Shown piece after piece: positions 27,788 to 36,566 of a stretch of DNA of 64,000 bases (the first letter of the stretch is position 1; each line of letters opens with the position of its first letter). A program made the position numbers and the translations under genes. Source of the stretch: Thalassotalea sp. PP2-459 (GTDB lineage: Bacteria; Pseudomonadota; Gammaproteobacteria; Enterobacterales; Alteromonadaceae); NCBI RefSeq assembly GCF_001913705.1, contig NZ_MKQD01000085.1, positions 62,001 through 126,000 of the forward strand, given 5' to 3'. Under the pieces are notes generated by a model, which did no database searches, had not been told where the DNA came from, and worked only from the letters and a program-made list of their open reading frames with translations.

Positions 27788-27827
27788 ATTATAACTTTAG
27801 TTATTATTTAGCTAAGTAATAACTAAA
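27788..27827 (-). promoter_or_regulatory. -10 box and 11-bp dyad upstream of the S-layer-like gene
   Basis: On the minus strand TATAAT lies at 27793-27788, which would place the transcript start near 27781 and give a leader of about 27 bases. A perfect 11-bp inverted repeat, TTTAGTTATTA / TAATAACTAAA (27796-27806 and 27817-27827, 10-base loop), covers the -35 and spacer region. A 12-bp palindrome TTTTCATGAAAA at 27768-27779 lies at the predicted start. This looks like an operator arrangement, or leader hairpins if transcription begins further upstream. Confidence 0.55.
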
Positions 27828-28111
27828 TAAAAGTCATTATTTAACGTTAAAAGACTTTAACATGTTAGTGGAAGTACCGCTAAAATGCCAAATCTTGAAA
27901 CAATTTATCTCAACTAAACCAAAGGTGTCAACACCTAATTTCGTAATTAATTCAGTGTCTTTTATTTAACCAATGCCAATTTGATTATTAATTCGTCGAA
28001 TTATCAATAATTGCCGTGCGACAAAATAAAAGGCTATGATAACACATTAGACACCCAACTTAGTAACCTATTGTTTTTTAAGAACAATATAAAAACAAAC
28101 TCATACCAAAA

Positions 28112-28136
28112 TTAAAAGGCATGTAAATTAACATGC
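28112..28136 (-). terminator. probable terminator of the gspL-M-C-D genes
   Basis: On the minus strand GCATGT/ACATGC forms a 6-bp stem (131-136 and 119-124 of 28xxx) with a 6-base loop, followed by CTTTTAATTTT. It lies 60 bases after the gspD stop. The stem is short, so the call is moderate. Confidence 0.55.
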
Positions 28137-28195
28137 AAACACCTATAAACTCGCGAAAATGCTGGCATTGCTCAGCTCTGTAAGCAAATAATAAA

Positions 28196-30256
28196 TTAAA
28201 AAGTTAAATATTCTAAATTTTGCTTAAATGAGTCAGTAATTTCTTGCCATTGATCAGTACGGTCTATTACTTTTGGCGTGATCAACATAATTAACTCGGT
28301 ACGGTTAGTGTTTTCACCGTTTGATTTAAATAAGTGCCCAACCAACGGGATATCCCCTAATAAAGGTATTTTTTTATCGCCTTGGTTGGTGTTTTCACTA
28401 ATTAAGCCACCTAAAATGATAGTTTGACCGCTTTGTGCAACAACTTCTGTTTTTAAACCTCGCTCGAAAATATTCGGGTTACCACTTGCACCTGAAGAGT
28501 CAGGCACTTCATTAGAAATAGTTTGGCTAATTTCCATGATCACAATACCACGGGCATTAATTGAAGGGGTTACAGTTACATCAACCCCTGTTTTGCGATA
28601 TTCAGAACTGGTAGTTTGTCTGTCGCCACTGATAGGGTCTTCGGTGGTTTCACCAACTACTGAAATATCTGAACCCACATTAATATTAGCCGAGACACCA
28701 TCACGCACTAATAAACTGGGGTTTGATAGCACTTTGATTAGATCATTCGTTTCAATAAAATTCGCTTTTATACTGCCATCTGCGCCGTTTAGCGCTAAAC
28801 TAAAACCGCCAATCCCCGTTACACCAAAGGCATCTTTTGTTCCCATGCTAAGCTCACCTTGGGTAAATGCCCACTCAACACCATGTTTAAACTCATCACT
28901 TAAATTTACTTCCGCAATGGTAATATCTAGCATTACTTGACGTGGTAATACATCTAGTTTTTTAATGAGCGGTAACAGTGCTTGGTATTTATTACCCGAG
29001 GTATAAAAAATAATCGCGTTTGAACGTTCATCAACCACTAAGGTCATGTCATCTGAACTTACGCCGGTTAAACGCGTATTCGAGGGTGCGTTACCCGTAG
29101 AGCTTTTACTAGCAGTATTGCTTTTTGAGTTCGCTCGAGCTGTTCCACCTAATAAAGCAGATAAACTTTCACCTAAATCTGCGGCACGGGCATATTGTGG
29201 ATGATACATAAAGTATTGTTTAGTGACACTTTGCAAAGGCTTATCAATTAACTTCGCCCAATAACGCACACGATCGAGTAACGATTTATCAGCAGCAAAT
29301 ACAGCAATAGAACCAATTTGTGCAATGGGAACCATGACTAAGTTTTTACTGCCAGCATTATTTGTAGCGATAGGAATGCCTTCATTCTCTAACAACGTGG
29401 TAATTTGCGTAGTAAACTCTTCACTGGTGATGTAAGTGAGGTTTATTAAACCAATATTTTTACCACGGTTTGACGGTGCATCAAGTAAATGAATAAACTC
29501 AAGCGATCTGAGAATTTCTTCGCGTTTACCTTGCAAGAACAAGGCACTTTGATCCGCATCTGTTGATATTTGCACACCTACTAGTTGTCTTAACGCTTTC
29601 TCAATACTTATTTTAACACCATATTTTAACGGAATAATTTGTAGAATATCTTGCCCTGTTTGTGGCACATCTTCTAACTCTCTACCAACTGCCGTGACTA
29701 CATTTTTAGCACGTTTATTAAGTTTAGGTTTATTAATAAAGTACAAGCCATCATTAAAGTTAATGCTAACCTCATGTTCCATTAACAATTCACTTGTTAA
29801 CTGCATTAAACGACGAGGGCTAATTTTTTCTTGTATGTTTAGGGTTATTTTTTCTTTTGAAGGCTCTACGCTTTTATCAATTATATAATTAATGCTGAGT
29901 AATTCACCAAGTGCGTAATGCAAAAACTCATTTAATGGCATTTCATTGACCGAAAGGCTAAGTGATGGCTCTGGTGAAAACGACGCAGACAGCTTTTCAG
30001 CTTTGCGTAGGTTAACTTGCTGACGTGGTAAGGGTTCTAGGTTTTTAATCTGAGCTAAGTCGGTATGCAGAAGATCTTGCTCTTCTGGAATAGTATCATC
30101 AGTTGTTACCACAACTATATCTTCTTCACCATTCAAGTAAGACTGAGGGACTTTAAACCCCGAGCTTTTCTCTGGTTGAGTCTCTTGTGTTGAGCTACAA
30201 CCAAACATAGCAAATACACAAAATAATATTGTAAGGTGTTTTTTTGTTTTGTTCAT
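28196..30256 (-). CDS. gspD: type II secretion secretin GspD, lipoprotein type
   Basis: GspD forms the outer-membrane channel of the T2SS. The 686-residue protein has an N0 domain at about 95-180, repeated N-domains (IIPLKYG, INLTYITSEEF) to about 420, and a C-terminal secretin domain (about 430-670) with VDVTVTPSINARGIVIMEI and the signature SGQTIILGGLI. The signal peptide ends in AMFGC with Cys20 followed by SS, which looks like a lipobox. Classical GspD is not a lipoprotein, but liposecretins such as HxcQ of Pseudomonas pilot themselves. It also ends soon after the secretin domain, with no long pilotin-binding S-domain. It is the last gene of the cluster. Confidence 0.9.
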   Translation of the reverse strand: MNKTKKHLTILFCVFAMFGCSSTQETQPEKSSGFKVPQSYLNGEEDIVVVTTDDTIPEEQDLLHTDLAQIKNLEPLPRQQVNLRKAEKLSASFSPEPSLSLSVNEMPLNEFLHYALGELLSINYIIDKSVEPSKEKITLNIQEKISPRRLMQLTSELLMEHEVSINFNDGLYFINKPKLNKRAKNVVTAVGRELEDVPQTGQDILQIIPLKYGVKISIEKALRQLVGVQISTDADQSALFLQGKREEILRSLEFIHLLDAPSNRGKNIGLINLTYITSEEFTTQITTLLENEGIPIATNNAGSKNLVMVPIAQIGSIAVFAADKSLLDRVRYWAKLIDKPLQSVTKQYFMYHPQYARAADLGESLSALLGGTARANSKSNTASKSSTGNAPSNTRLTGVSSDDMTLVVDERSNAIIFYTSGNKYQALLPLIKKLDVLPRQVMLDITIAEVNLSDEFKHGVEWAFTQGELSMGTKDAFGVTGIGGFSLALNGADGSIKANFIETNDLIKVLSNPSLLVRDGVSANINVGSDISVVGETTEDPISGDRQTTSSEYRKTGVDVTVTPSINARGIVIMEISQTISNEVPDSSGASGNPNIFERGLKTEVVAQSGQTIILGGLISENTNQGDKKIPLLGDIPLVGHLFKSNGENTNRTELIMLITPKVIDRTDQWQEITDSFKQNLEYLTF

Positions 30257-30283
30257 AGTTATTTTACTTAATGTAACCTATTG

Positions 30284-30847
30284 CTAGCTGCTTGTATTAT
30301 ACAAGTGAAGATTTATCACATTGCTGTAACCAGTTAATATCAGTTTATTAGGCAATATGTTTGTTACGGCATAACCGTTTAATGTATCTGTTAAGGTGAC
30401 TCTGCGAAGCTCACGTTTATTTGTTGTTAAGTTTTCTTGGGCAACAACAGCGAAACGACCATCTTGCTCAAACGTTCCAACTAACATTAATCGCATATTT
30501 TTAGCATATAGCTCTTTTAAATCACCTTTTTGGGCTAACATTTCTGCTTCAGATAAACCTTGCTGTTTTTCTACTTTAGTTTTTGCCGTTGATTCGTATC
30601 GCTTTAGCTTTTCAGAAATTTGTTTAAATTCTACTTCATTCAATGCAAGAAGTCCGGTTGATGATAGTTGCTCTTGAGACCATTCATTACTAACTTGCGC
30701 AGTACCATCATTAAAACGAGTAACGAAATCAAAAAATATTAAGAATAAGATGATTCCCCAAACAACAACTAACTCTCGTTTAGTAAATTTTTTTAACCCG
30801 TGTACTTCGTTCTCGGTCGTTGTCACTTTTTTAAAGTTCAACATCAT
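30284..30847 (-). CDS. gspC: GspC-like inner-membrane T2SS protein without PDZ domain
   Basis: The 187-residue protein has one membrane helix at about 27-45 and a periplasmic C-terminal part. That part reads LMLVGTFEQDGRFAVVA, then NGYAVTNILPNKLILTGYSN, the pattern of the GspC homology region (HR) that binds the N0 domain of GspD. A PDZ or coiled-coil domain, usual in GspC of about 270-300 residues, is absent. It sits just before gspD and overlaps gspM by four bases. Sequence divergence leaves some doubt; PilP is the alternative. Confidence 0.7.
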   Translation of the reverse strand: MMLNFKKVTTTENEVHGLKKFTKRELVVVWGIILFLIFFDFVTRFNDGTAQVSNEWSQEQLSSTGLLALNEVEFKQISEKLKRYESTAKTKVEKQQGLSEAEMLAQKGDLKELYAKNMRLMLVGTFEQDGRFAVVAQENLTTNKRELRRVTLTDTLNGYAVTNILPNKLILTGYSNVINLHLYNTSS

Positions 30848-31401
30848 TTAGCTTCCAGGTTCGTCGAAAGGTTATAAGCTGAAAAAACAAGACTACCTGA
30901 AGCCTCGCCAAGAGAGTTTTCTTTCATTCTTCGGATATATATCGTCCATTCTACAATGTTAAAAAAGGTCGCTTGATCTGATAGATCCATATGCAATAGT
31001 GCTATATCGTTTGTATCACCTTCAAAAAAAATTTTAGCGCGTAATTCTTTGATATCACCTTCAAGTTCATTGGGCCACGTGAAGTTTTTTATTTTTACCT
31101 TGTGTTGACTAAACTTTTTTTCTACTTGTTGCTGCAAGGATAATTTCATCTCATTTGTAGAACTAAAACTGTGATAAAGCGTTTTTGTTCGCTCATTTAT
31201 TTTTTCTACACCTGTTAGCGAAACTGCTAGTGTTTCCTTACGTGCTATTACATTTTCAGCTTTATTTAACCTCATTGCCTTTGCATTTATGTCGTCAATA
31301 TTTTCTTGTTGCCAATCAAAAACAGGTACAACTATAAATCGAATTGCCGCGAGCAAAGCAACAACTAATAACAAGTTTTTACGATTTCTTAGTGTGCTCA
31401 T
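30844..31401 (-). CDS. gspM: GspM-like T2SS protein
   Basis: The 185-residue protein has one N-terminal membrane helix (about 9-27), a helical coiled-coil stretch (NAKAMRLNKAENVIARKET) and a ferredoxin-like C-terminal part. This is the GspM/PilO layout. It would form the inner-membrane platform with the GspL-like protein encoded next to it. The ATG at 31401 shares one base with the gspL stop (TGATG) and is preferred to an upstream TTG. The call rests on layout and position. Confidence 0.72.
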   Translation of the reverse strand: MSTLRNRKNLLLVVALLAAIRFIVVPVFDWQQENIDDINAKAMRLNKAENVIARKETLAVSLTGVEKINERTKTLYHSFSSTNEMKLSLQQQVEKKFSQHKVKIKNFTWPNELEGDIKELRAKIFFEGDTNDIALLHMDLSDQATFFNIVEWTIYIRRMKENSLGEASGSLVFSAYNLSTNLEAK

Positions 31402-32651
31402 CAATTACTCCTTACTTCAGGGAGTGCTTGTTTAGATGCAGGTTCTACACGACTACTTTTTACTAATTCATTAGTGTTGAGCGTAAAGCTAATACTGAAT
31501 TCTTCACGTCCCCTACTTTTACGTACAGGCTTTGAAAAGCTTGGTTGCATTAAATAAGGATTTTTAGTTAATTTTGACAATATATCGGTAGCTCTTTGAC
31601 CTTCATTAGCCCACCCTTGGATAGTCACTGTTTCATTTTTATATAAAATCGCTTTTAATTGAGCACCTGAAGCAATAACGTCTAAAGCTATATGCCAAAT
31701 ATTCCAATGAGGATTTTGATTTTGTAAAGGTGCTTGTAACTGCTTATGCTGACTTACTGCTGTTTGGTACGCTTTTTGAAGTGACAAGGATTCATTCACC
31801 TGCTCGGCTTTGTTTGTTAAAGCGTAATCCAAGTGTGCATTTCGCAAGACAAGCCAACCACTTGTAAGTAATAAATAACCGCTGAAGAGGGTAACTGCAA
31901 TTATGCCTGCTTCTTTCCACGGGTAATCTTGCCAGTTGATTTTCTCTGACTTTACCACAAACCCTTGAAGCGACGTAATACCTTGCCTTAATAATCCTTC
32001 ATATAATAAAGCAACAAAATCGGATTGCTCTTCTGTGCTTAAACACTGTTCTTGTTCAGTTACTAGTGGAGCACCTGAAGCCAATGCAAACAACTCTACT
32101 GAAGGTGTATTGGCAGACTGAATACCAGATACGATACCTTGGCCGGTTTTAGAGATAAACAAAGTATTTGATAAGGTTTTTATGCAAGCAATCGATACTT
32201 TATCATCAAGTGCATTAGCTAACAAAAACGATTCCGGAATAATTAACCAAGGTTTTTCCTTTATTGAATCAAATATTTTCGGTTCTACAACCCAAAGCGT
32301 AACTCTATGGCTATGTTCATTTATTCGTTCTATAAATTTTAGTGTTGTACCTGAAAAAGGTGCATTGTCGTCGTCATATTCTAATGCTTTTAATAATTCG
32401 CGTTTATTGGCAATCGGATAGACCTTAGAAACTTCGAAATAATGCTCGCGACCTAAAATTAACCAAGTAGCTTTAGCGATCTTTTCTTTGGGTTGTTTAA
32501 TTAAAGAAACACCCTCTTTTTTGTCACTCTTTATCGCGTAAAATTCATTCGATAAATATCCACCACGATCCGCTAACTTTTCTTTGATGAATGCTAGTAT
32601 ACGTGATTTTTGCTGAGTATTTTTTGATGCTTGATTATTAGCTTGTTGCAA
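31401..32651 (-). CDS. gspL: GspL-like T2SS protein
   Basis: The 416-residue protein has a large cytoplasmic N-terminal part (about 1-245, actin-like in GspL), one membrane helix near 247-268, and a periplasmic part with a ferredoxin-like segment (LKAILYKNETVTIQGWANEG). GspL recruits the GspE ATPase to the membrane. The start is TTG at 32651; no ATG lies near it. A 215-base gap with a probable promoter separates it from gspK, so L-M-C-D may be a second transcript. Confidence 0.75.
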   Translation of the reverse strand: MQQANNQASKNTQQKSRILAFIKEKLADRGGYLSNEFYAIKSDKKEGVSLIKQPKEKIAKATWLILGREHYFEVSKVYPIANKRELLKALEYDDDNAPFSGTTLKFIERINEHSHRVTLWVVEPKIFDSIKEKPWLIIPESFLLANALDDKVSIACIKTLSNTLFISKTGQGIVSGIQSANTPSVELFALASGAPLVTEQEQCLSTEEQSDFVALLYEGLLRQGITSLQGFVVKSEKINWQDYPWKEAGIIAVTLFSGYLLLTSGWLVLRNAHLDYALTNKAEQVNESLSLQKAYQTAVSQHKQLQAPLQNQNPHWNIWHIALDVIASGAQLKAILYKNETVTIQGWANEGQRATDILSKLTKNPYLMQPSFSKPVRKSRGREEFSISFTLNTNELVKSSRVEPASKQALPEVRSN

Positions 32652-32689
32652 TTTACTTTCTTAATGATCGCCGAATTAACGGGGGTAAA

Positions 32690-32695
32690 ATTATA
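32690..32695 (-). promoter_or_regulatory. candidate promoter of gspL-M-C-D
   Basis: On the minus strand TATAAT is preceded at 16-base spacing by TTCCAA as a weak -35. It lies about 39 bases upstream of the gspL start, in the only sizeable gap inside the T2SS gene string. Confidence 0.4.
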
Positions 32696-32866
32696 CACGA
32701 CAATAGTTATATTGGAAGTAGCTATTACCTTAACGAATGGGAGTATCCTACCTCAGTACTAACACACCATACAATGTATTCTGATCTTTTATGTCCAAAA
32801 TAGCCATTATTTTAGTAAAAGAGTATTTCAATCATTGCCTTTATGATAAAAACAAATCATCTAGAT

Positions 32867-33781
32867 TTAATAACGAGCAAAAATCATTAAAGGTTCGTTG
32901 GCAAATGGTTCGAATTTAAACTCTATTGTTTCTTGTAACACCACATCATTCACACTTGCTTGTATACTCAAGGTTAAGTGGTTAGCCGGAAAAAAAGATA
33001 AATATGTCTCATCATATTGATTATTCAATATCCCATTAATTTCCTCCTTAGTCAAAACTCGGTTTTGTCGTTCAGCAATTATTTGTTCAGCTACATCTAA
33101 TGGAAATAGGAGCTTTAATAAATGGTTTGGGGCATTTTGAATATTAAGTCCCGCTAATGGATACAATGTACTCATTGACTTTATAGACTCTAAAGCCACT
33201 TGATGACTTTCAAAAAACAAATCAATCTCTTGTGACAATTGTATCGGAAAATTTCGATATTCAAAGCCATTTTCAAGCATTGTTGGCTCTTGTTCACCAA
33301 CAATCCAAGCATCTGTATCTTTGTCTTGCCAATCACCAAAACGCCCTTGAAATTCTTTTATCTGCTGGTCTTGTAGGCCTAAATTCTCTAATGCTACGCG
33401 CCAGAATGGCCATTTTATGAACTGTAATGGTAATAACCCTGCATTATCTTGAATACGTACTTTTATGACAATGCTTTCATCGTTTATTAATACAAAAGGT
33501 TGCCCATACACATTCCAAGGTTCACTGTTTGGATAAAGCTGTTCAAGGTGCTCATCGTTTTGTTGTGTCAATAACAAGTACAACATTTTACTTTGTGTGC
33601 TTTTTATCAAGTTGCTTGCTTGAATTCGGTTTTCAAGGGCTGTAGCGGTAGCAATTTGCTCTCTTGCTGTATACGTAAAACTCAACGCTAATAAACTGAT
33701 AATCATGCTAATTAACAAGACTTGTACTAATGCAATACCCGACTGTCTTGTATAGGATGTAGAGTTAATCTTGATTGACAT
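32867..33781 (-). CDS. gspK: T2SS minor pseudopilin GspK
   Basis: The 304-residue protein starts with a prepilin leader, cleaved after the Gly in RQSGIALVQVLLISMI. It lacks the usual Glu at position 5 of the mature protein (Gln here), as is typical of GspK, the pseudopilus tip. It is the largest pseudopilin, with a SAM-like helical insert (NAPNHLLKLLFPLDVAEQI). With GspI and GspJ it starts pseudopilus assembly. It overlaps gspJ by 17 bases. Confidence 0.88.
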   Translation of the reverse strand: MSIKINSTSYTRQSGIALVQVLLISMIISLLALSFTYTAREQIATATALENRIQASNLIKSTQSKMLYLLLTQQNDEHLEQLYPNSEPWNVYGQPFVLINDESIVIKVRIQDNAGLLPLQFIKWPFWRVALENLGLQDQQIKEFQGRFGDWQDKDTDAWIVGEQEPTMLENGFEYRNFPIQLSQEIDLFFESHQVALESIKSMSTLYPLAGLNIQNAPNHLLKLLFPLDVAEQIIAERQNRVLTKEEINGILNNQYDETYLSFFPANHLTLSIQASVNDVVLQETIEFKFEPFANEPLMIFARY

Positions 33782-34454
33782 AGTTTGATAATACTGCTGG
33801 GATTGGCCGATTCAAACGGGATTGTATCGAATACTGTTTACCTTCAACGGTAAAAGTTACACTTACCTGTTCTGGAAAAACAAGTTTTTCTAAACTATTA
33901 TAATCGCTAAGCCACTCCTTTTGCGGAGGTTGCATACTTGTTAGGTCAGGTGTCCAATTTTTATTTTCTAAAGAGGACCAACCGAAATAGAGAAACTCTG
34001 CATTTTTTACCCTATCAAATAAAACAACTGAATGCTCAAACTCTAATTGTTGTGTTACCTGTACTAACATTTGTTGATTCATTGGTGACTCTTGATAGAT
34101 CAGGCGAAAGGTAAAATCATCATTTTGTTCGAATTTCAATCTAACCACTGCCGCGAAATCTGGCTTAAACATCGATCTTAATGTTACTGCAACAAAACCA
34201 TTTCTATTACCTTCAAAATAATATTTAGCACTTTGTTTATTATCGGTGACAACATAGCCCGTAATACTCTGCAAGGACTCCTGTACAAGTAGTAAATTTT
34301 TTGTAGTAGCTAAGGTTTGATTAAAATGCCCAAGACGACCATTCCATCTGTCACTAAATAACGAATATGCATTAGTTGCAATGAGCATTACCATGGAAAG
34401 TAACGTCATTGATACTAGCATCTCAATTAAGGTGAAACCTTTACTCCCCTTCAC
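33765..34454 (-). CDS. gspJ: T2SS minor pseudopilin GspJ
   Basis: The product (229 residues) has the class III prepilin signature KGFTLIEMLVSMTLLSM, with cleavage before Phe and Glu at mature position 5, and a beta-rich C-terminal part. Length fits GspJ (about 200-230). The GTG at 34454 makes a GTGA overlap with the gspI stop and is preferred to a TTG one codon earlier. Prepilin peptidase is not encoded in this window. Confidence 0.87.
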   Translation of the reverse strand: MKGSKGFTLIEMLVSMTLLSMVMLIATNAYSLFSDRWNGRLGHFNQTLATTKNLLLVQESLQSITGYVVTDNKQSAKYYFEGNRNGFVAVTLRSMFKPDFAAVVRLKFEQNDDFTFRLIYQESPMNQQMLVQVTQQLEFEHSVVLFDRVKNAEFLYFGWSSLENKNWTPDLTSMQPPQKEWLSDYNSLEKLVFPEQVSVTFTVEGKQYSIQSRLNRPIPAVLSNYVNQD

Positions 34455-34885
34455 CAACTTACCTCATTGAATTGATATACCCTGCTCGCTTTATCAATAG
34501 ACAGTTGAAGCTCTACATTCCATAATACAAACTGATTAATAGACTTTTCTAGCTCCCCGCTTGCCAAACTCACTCGCTCAGGTGGCGCACTAACGAAAGC
34601 TGGCTTAGCTACCCAAGAAAACGTTACACGCCCCCATTCACCTTGTTCTTCCATTATTTCTTGTTGACCTGACGTTTGAATTTTAGCTTTGATACTCTCA
34701 CTTATTGTTTCAACAGCTGCTGAAAACAATAAGGTTCGTTCTGCTTTACCACTTGATAATATCGCACCTCTATATACTAAGGTAATAGAGGCAATGACTA
34801 AAAATAAAATAAATGAAGCAACTAAGACCTCAATTAACGTAAAACCGCGCGATTTATTGTAGCGTTTACCGTTGTTTAATCTCAT
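34451..34885 (-). CDS. gspI: T2SS minor pseudopilin GspI
   Basis: The 144-residue protein has the leader and N-terminal helix SRGFTLIEVLVASFILF of a pseudopilin with Glu5. Its size and position between GspH and GspJ identify it as GspI, which nucleates the tip complex with GspJ and GspK. It abuts the gspH stop directly (TAGATG). Confidence 0.85.
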   Translation of the reverse strand: MRLNNGKRYNKSRGFTLIEVLVASFILFLVIASITLVYRGAILSSGKAERTLLFSAAVETISESIKAKIQTSGQQEIMEEQGEWGRVTFSWVAKPAFVSAPPERVSLASGELEKSINQFVLWNVELQLSIDKASRVYQFNEVSW

Positions 34886-35359
34886 CTATTGCTCCAACAA
34901 AGCAATTAAATCTAACTGTCTAGTTTTATTGCCCTGCCGAAACTGAAGTACTGTAATATCTACCATACCATTTTTGTTAAAAAACAAGACAGAATCATCA
35001 AAAGATAAAAATTCAAAGTGTTGCTCTAACAGTTGAAAGCTTGTCGCTTGGTTTTGTTCGTTGAAAATATCATTTGTTGCCACTTTGGAAATGATAACTT
35101 GATGCTTGTTAAGTTCAACTTTAATCGTTGCACCATTTGAGAATGCTTTAATACTGGCTTTTCTTAATAAGTTGCAAAATGATAAATATTCACTTTGAGC
35201 ACTAGCTTTATCCACAGTATTAATCGCTAATGGTGCAACAATTGACATCATTGTCATCATAATAGAGATAACAACTAATAACTCTATTAATGTTACTCCT
35301 CTAACAGAGCGATACTTACGCTTACATAAACAAACATGTTTTTGCGAACGTAAAAACAT
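34886..35359 (-). CDS. gspH: T2SS minor pseudopilin GspH
   Basis: The 157-residue protein has an unusually long, basic leader with three Cys/Arg-rich stretches before the cleavage site RG-VTLIELLVVISIM. Glu5 is present. The C-terminal domain is beta-rich. The order F-H-I-J-K supports GspH. The role is a minor pseudopilus subunit linking the tip to GspG. Confidence 0.82.
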   Translation of the reverse strand: MFLRSQKHVCLCKRKYRSVRGVTLIELLVVISIMMTMMSIVAPLAINTVDKASAQSEYLSFCNLLRKASIKAFSNGATIKVELNKHQVIISKVATNDIFNEQNQATSFQLLEQHFEFLSFDDSVLFFNKNGMVDITVLQFRQGNKTRQLDLIALLEQ

Positions 35360-35360
35360 T

Positions 35361-36566
35361 TTAAAATCCTAGTTCGTTGACCGAGATAATACTTAATAGC
35401 ATGGTCACAACAACACTACCAACTATACCGCCCATTGTAAGGATTAATAAAGGCTCTAAGGTAGATGTCATTTTATCAGTCCAACTTTCAAACTCTGCCC
35501 TTGAACGAGAGGCTATTTCATTAAATACGGGTGACAATTTTCCACTTTCTTCACCTACTTCTAGTAAAGACAGAAAAAATTCAGGGTAAATAGGGCTTCG
35601 GCCAAGAGAAGCAGTTAACCCCTCCCCTTTCTTAATTTGTTCTTTGGCAGCTATTAGGCCCTGTCGAATAAAACGGTTTTTTACACTTCCCGCTGATAGT
35701 TCTAACGCTTTATCAATTGAAATGCCCGCATCAATCATCATAGATAATGCCGCATTAAACCTTATACGTTCTACAACGAGCAACGCTCCTTTAATTAAAG
35801 GCGTTTTTATTAATACTTCATCAAGCCTTCGCTTAGTATTTGGATTTTTAAACGCAGCCATTAGCCCTATAATAGCAGCTGCAATCGCGAGAAAAAGAAA
35901 CCATTGATACTGCTGCATCCAAGCACTTACATCTAATAAAACTTTTGTGTAAATAGGTAACTCTGGCAACCCATCAAACAACCCGCTCATTTGAGGTACA
36001 ATGTAATTAAATATAAATAAAATACATAATATACAAACACTTAAAATAACCAAGGGATAGGTAAGGGATTGTATAATCTTTCGCTTAAGATTTGCTTTAA
36101 ACTTTAGATCTATGGCGAGCTTTTCAAAAACATTAGATAAATCACCACTAGCTTCTCCTAACCGCACTAAATTAATGTAAAGGAGATCAAAAACATCAGG
36201 ATGTTCTGCCATGGCATCTGACAGCATATTTCCACGTTTCACTGCTGTATATAACTCTTTAAGTAGTTTTTCAGAAGCACCTTTCGCTTTATTACGTTGC
36301 AAAATATATAAGCTTTTGTCTATTTTTACGCCATTTTTTAATAATATAGACAGCTCAGATGTAATAAATTCTAACTCGTCTAGGCTAACCGTTTTACTTT
36401 CAAATAAACTAATTGAAGACTTATTTTCACCCTGTTCTTTTAAAGAAATGATAATAAGTTTTTGTTCAACTAATTCTTTTTTAGCAAGCTCAAATGTATT
36501 TGCATCAAGAATACCTTCAACTTTAGCACCATGAACATCGTACGCTTGATAAAGAAATTGAGCCAT
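35361..36566 (-). CDS. gspF: T2SS inner-membrane platform protein GspF
   Basis: GspF is the polytopic platform protein that turns GspE ATPase movement into pseudopilus growth. The product (401 residues) has two T2SSF repeats, a first domain at about 65-190 with GEASGDLSNVFEKLA, a second with GEESGKLSPVFNEIA, and three membrane helices. Length matches GspF/PilC. The ATG at 36566 shares a base with the gspE stop (TAATG); the frame opens earlier at a TTG (36575). Confidence 0.93.
   Translation of the reverse strand: MAQFLYQAYDVHGAKVEGILDANTFELAKKELVEQKLIIISLKEQGENKSSISLFESKTVSLDELEFITSELSILLKNGVKIDKSLYILQRNKAKGASEKLLKELYTAVKRGNMLSDAMAEHPDVFDLLYINLVRLGEASGDLSNVFEKLAIDLKFKANLKRKIIQSLTYPLVILSVCILCILFIFNYIVPQMSGLFDGLPELPIYTKVLLDVSAWMQQYQWFLFLAIAAAIIGLMAAFKNPNTKRRLDEVLIKTPLIKGALLVVERIRFNAALSMMIDAGISIDKALELSAGSVKNRFIRQGLIAAKEQIKKGEGLTASLGRSPIYPEFFLSLLEVGEESGKLSPVFNEIASRSRAEFESWTDKMTSTLEPLLILTMGGIVGSVVVTMLLSIISVNELGF

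Larger units (their letters stand above)
27755..28195. other. 441-base gap between gspD and the S-layer-like gene
   Basis: The gap contains the probable gspD terminator (28112-28136), a 7-bp hairpin at 28069-28089, a palindrome AATTCG-T-CGAATT near 27990-28002, and the dyad-rich promoter region of the S-layer-like gene at 27768-27827. No open frame or RNA gene is recognisable. Such separation suggests that the surface-protein gene has its own transcript. Confidence 0.65.
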
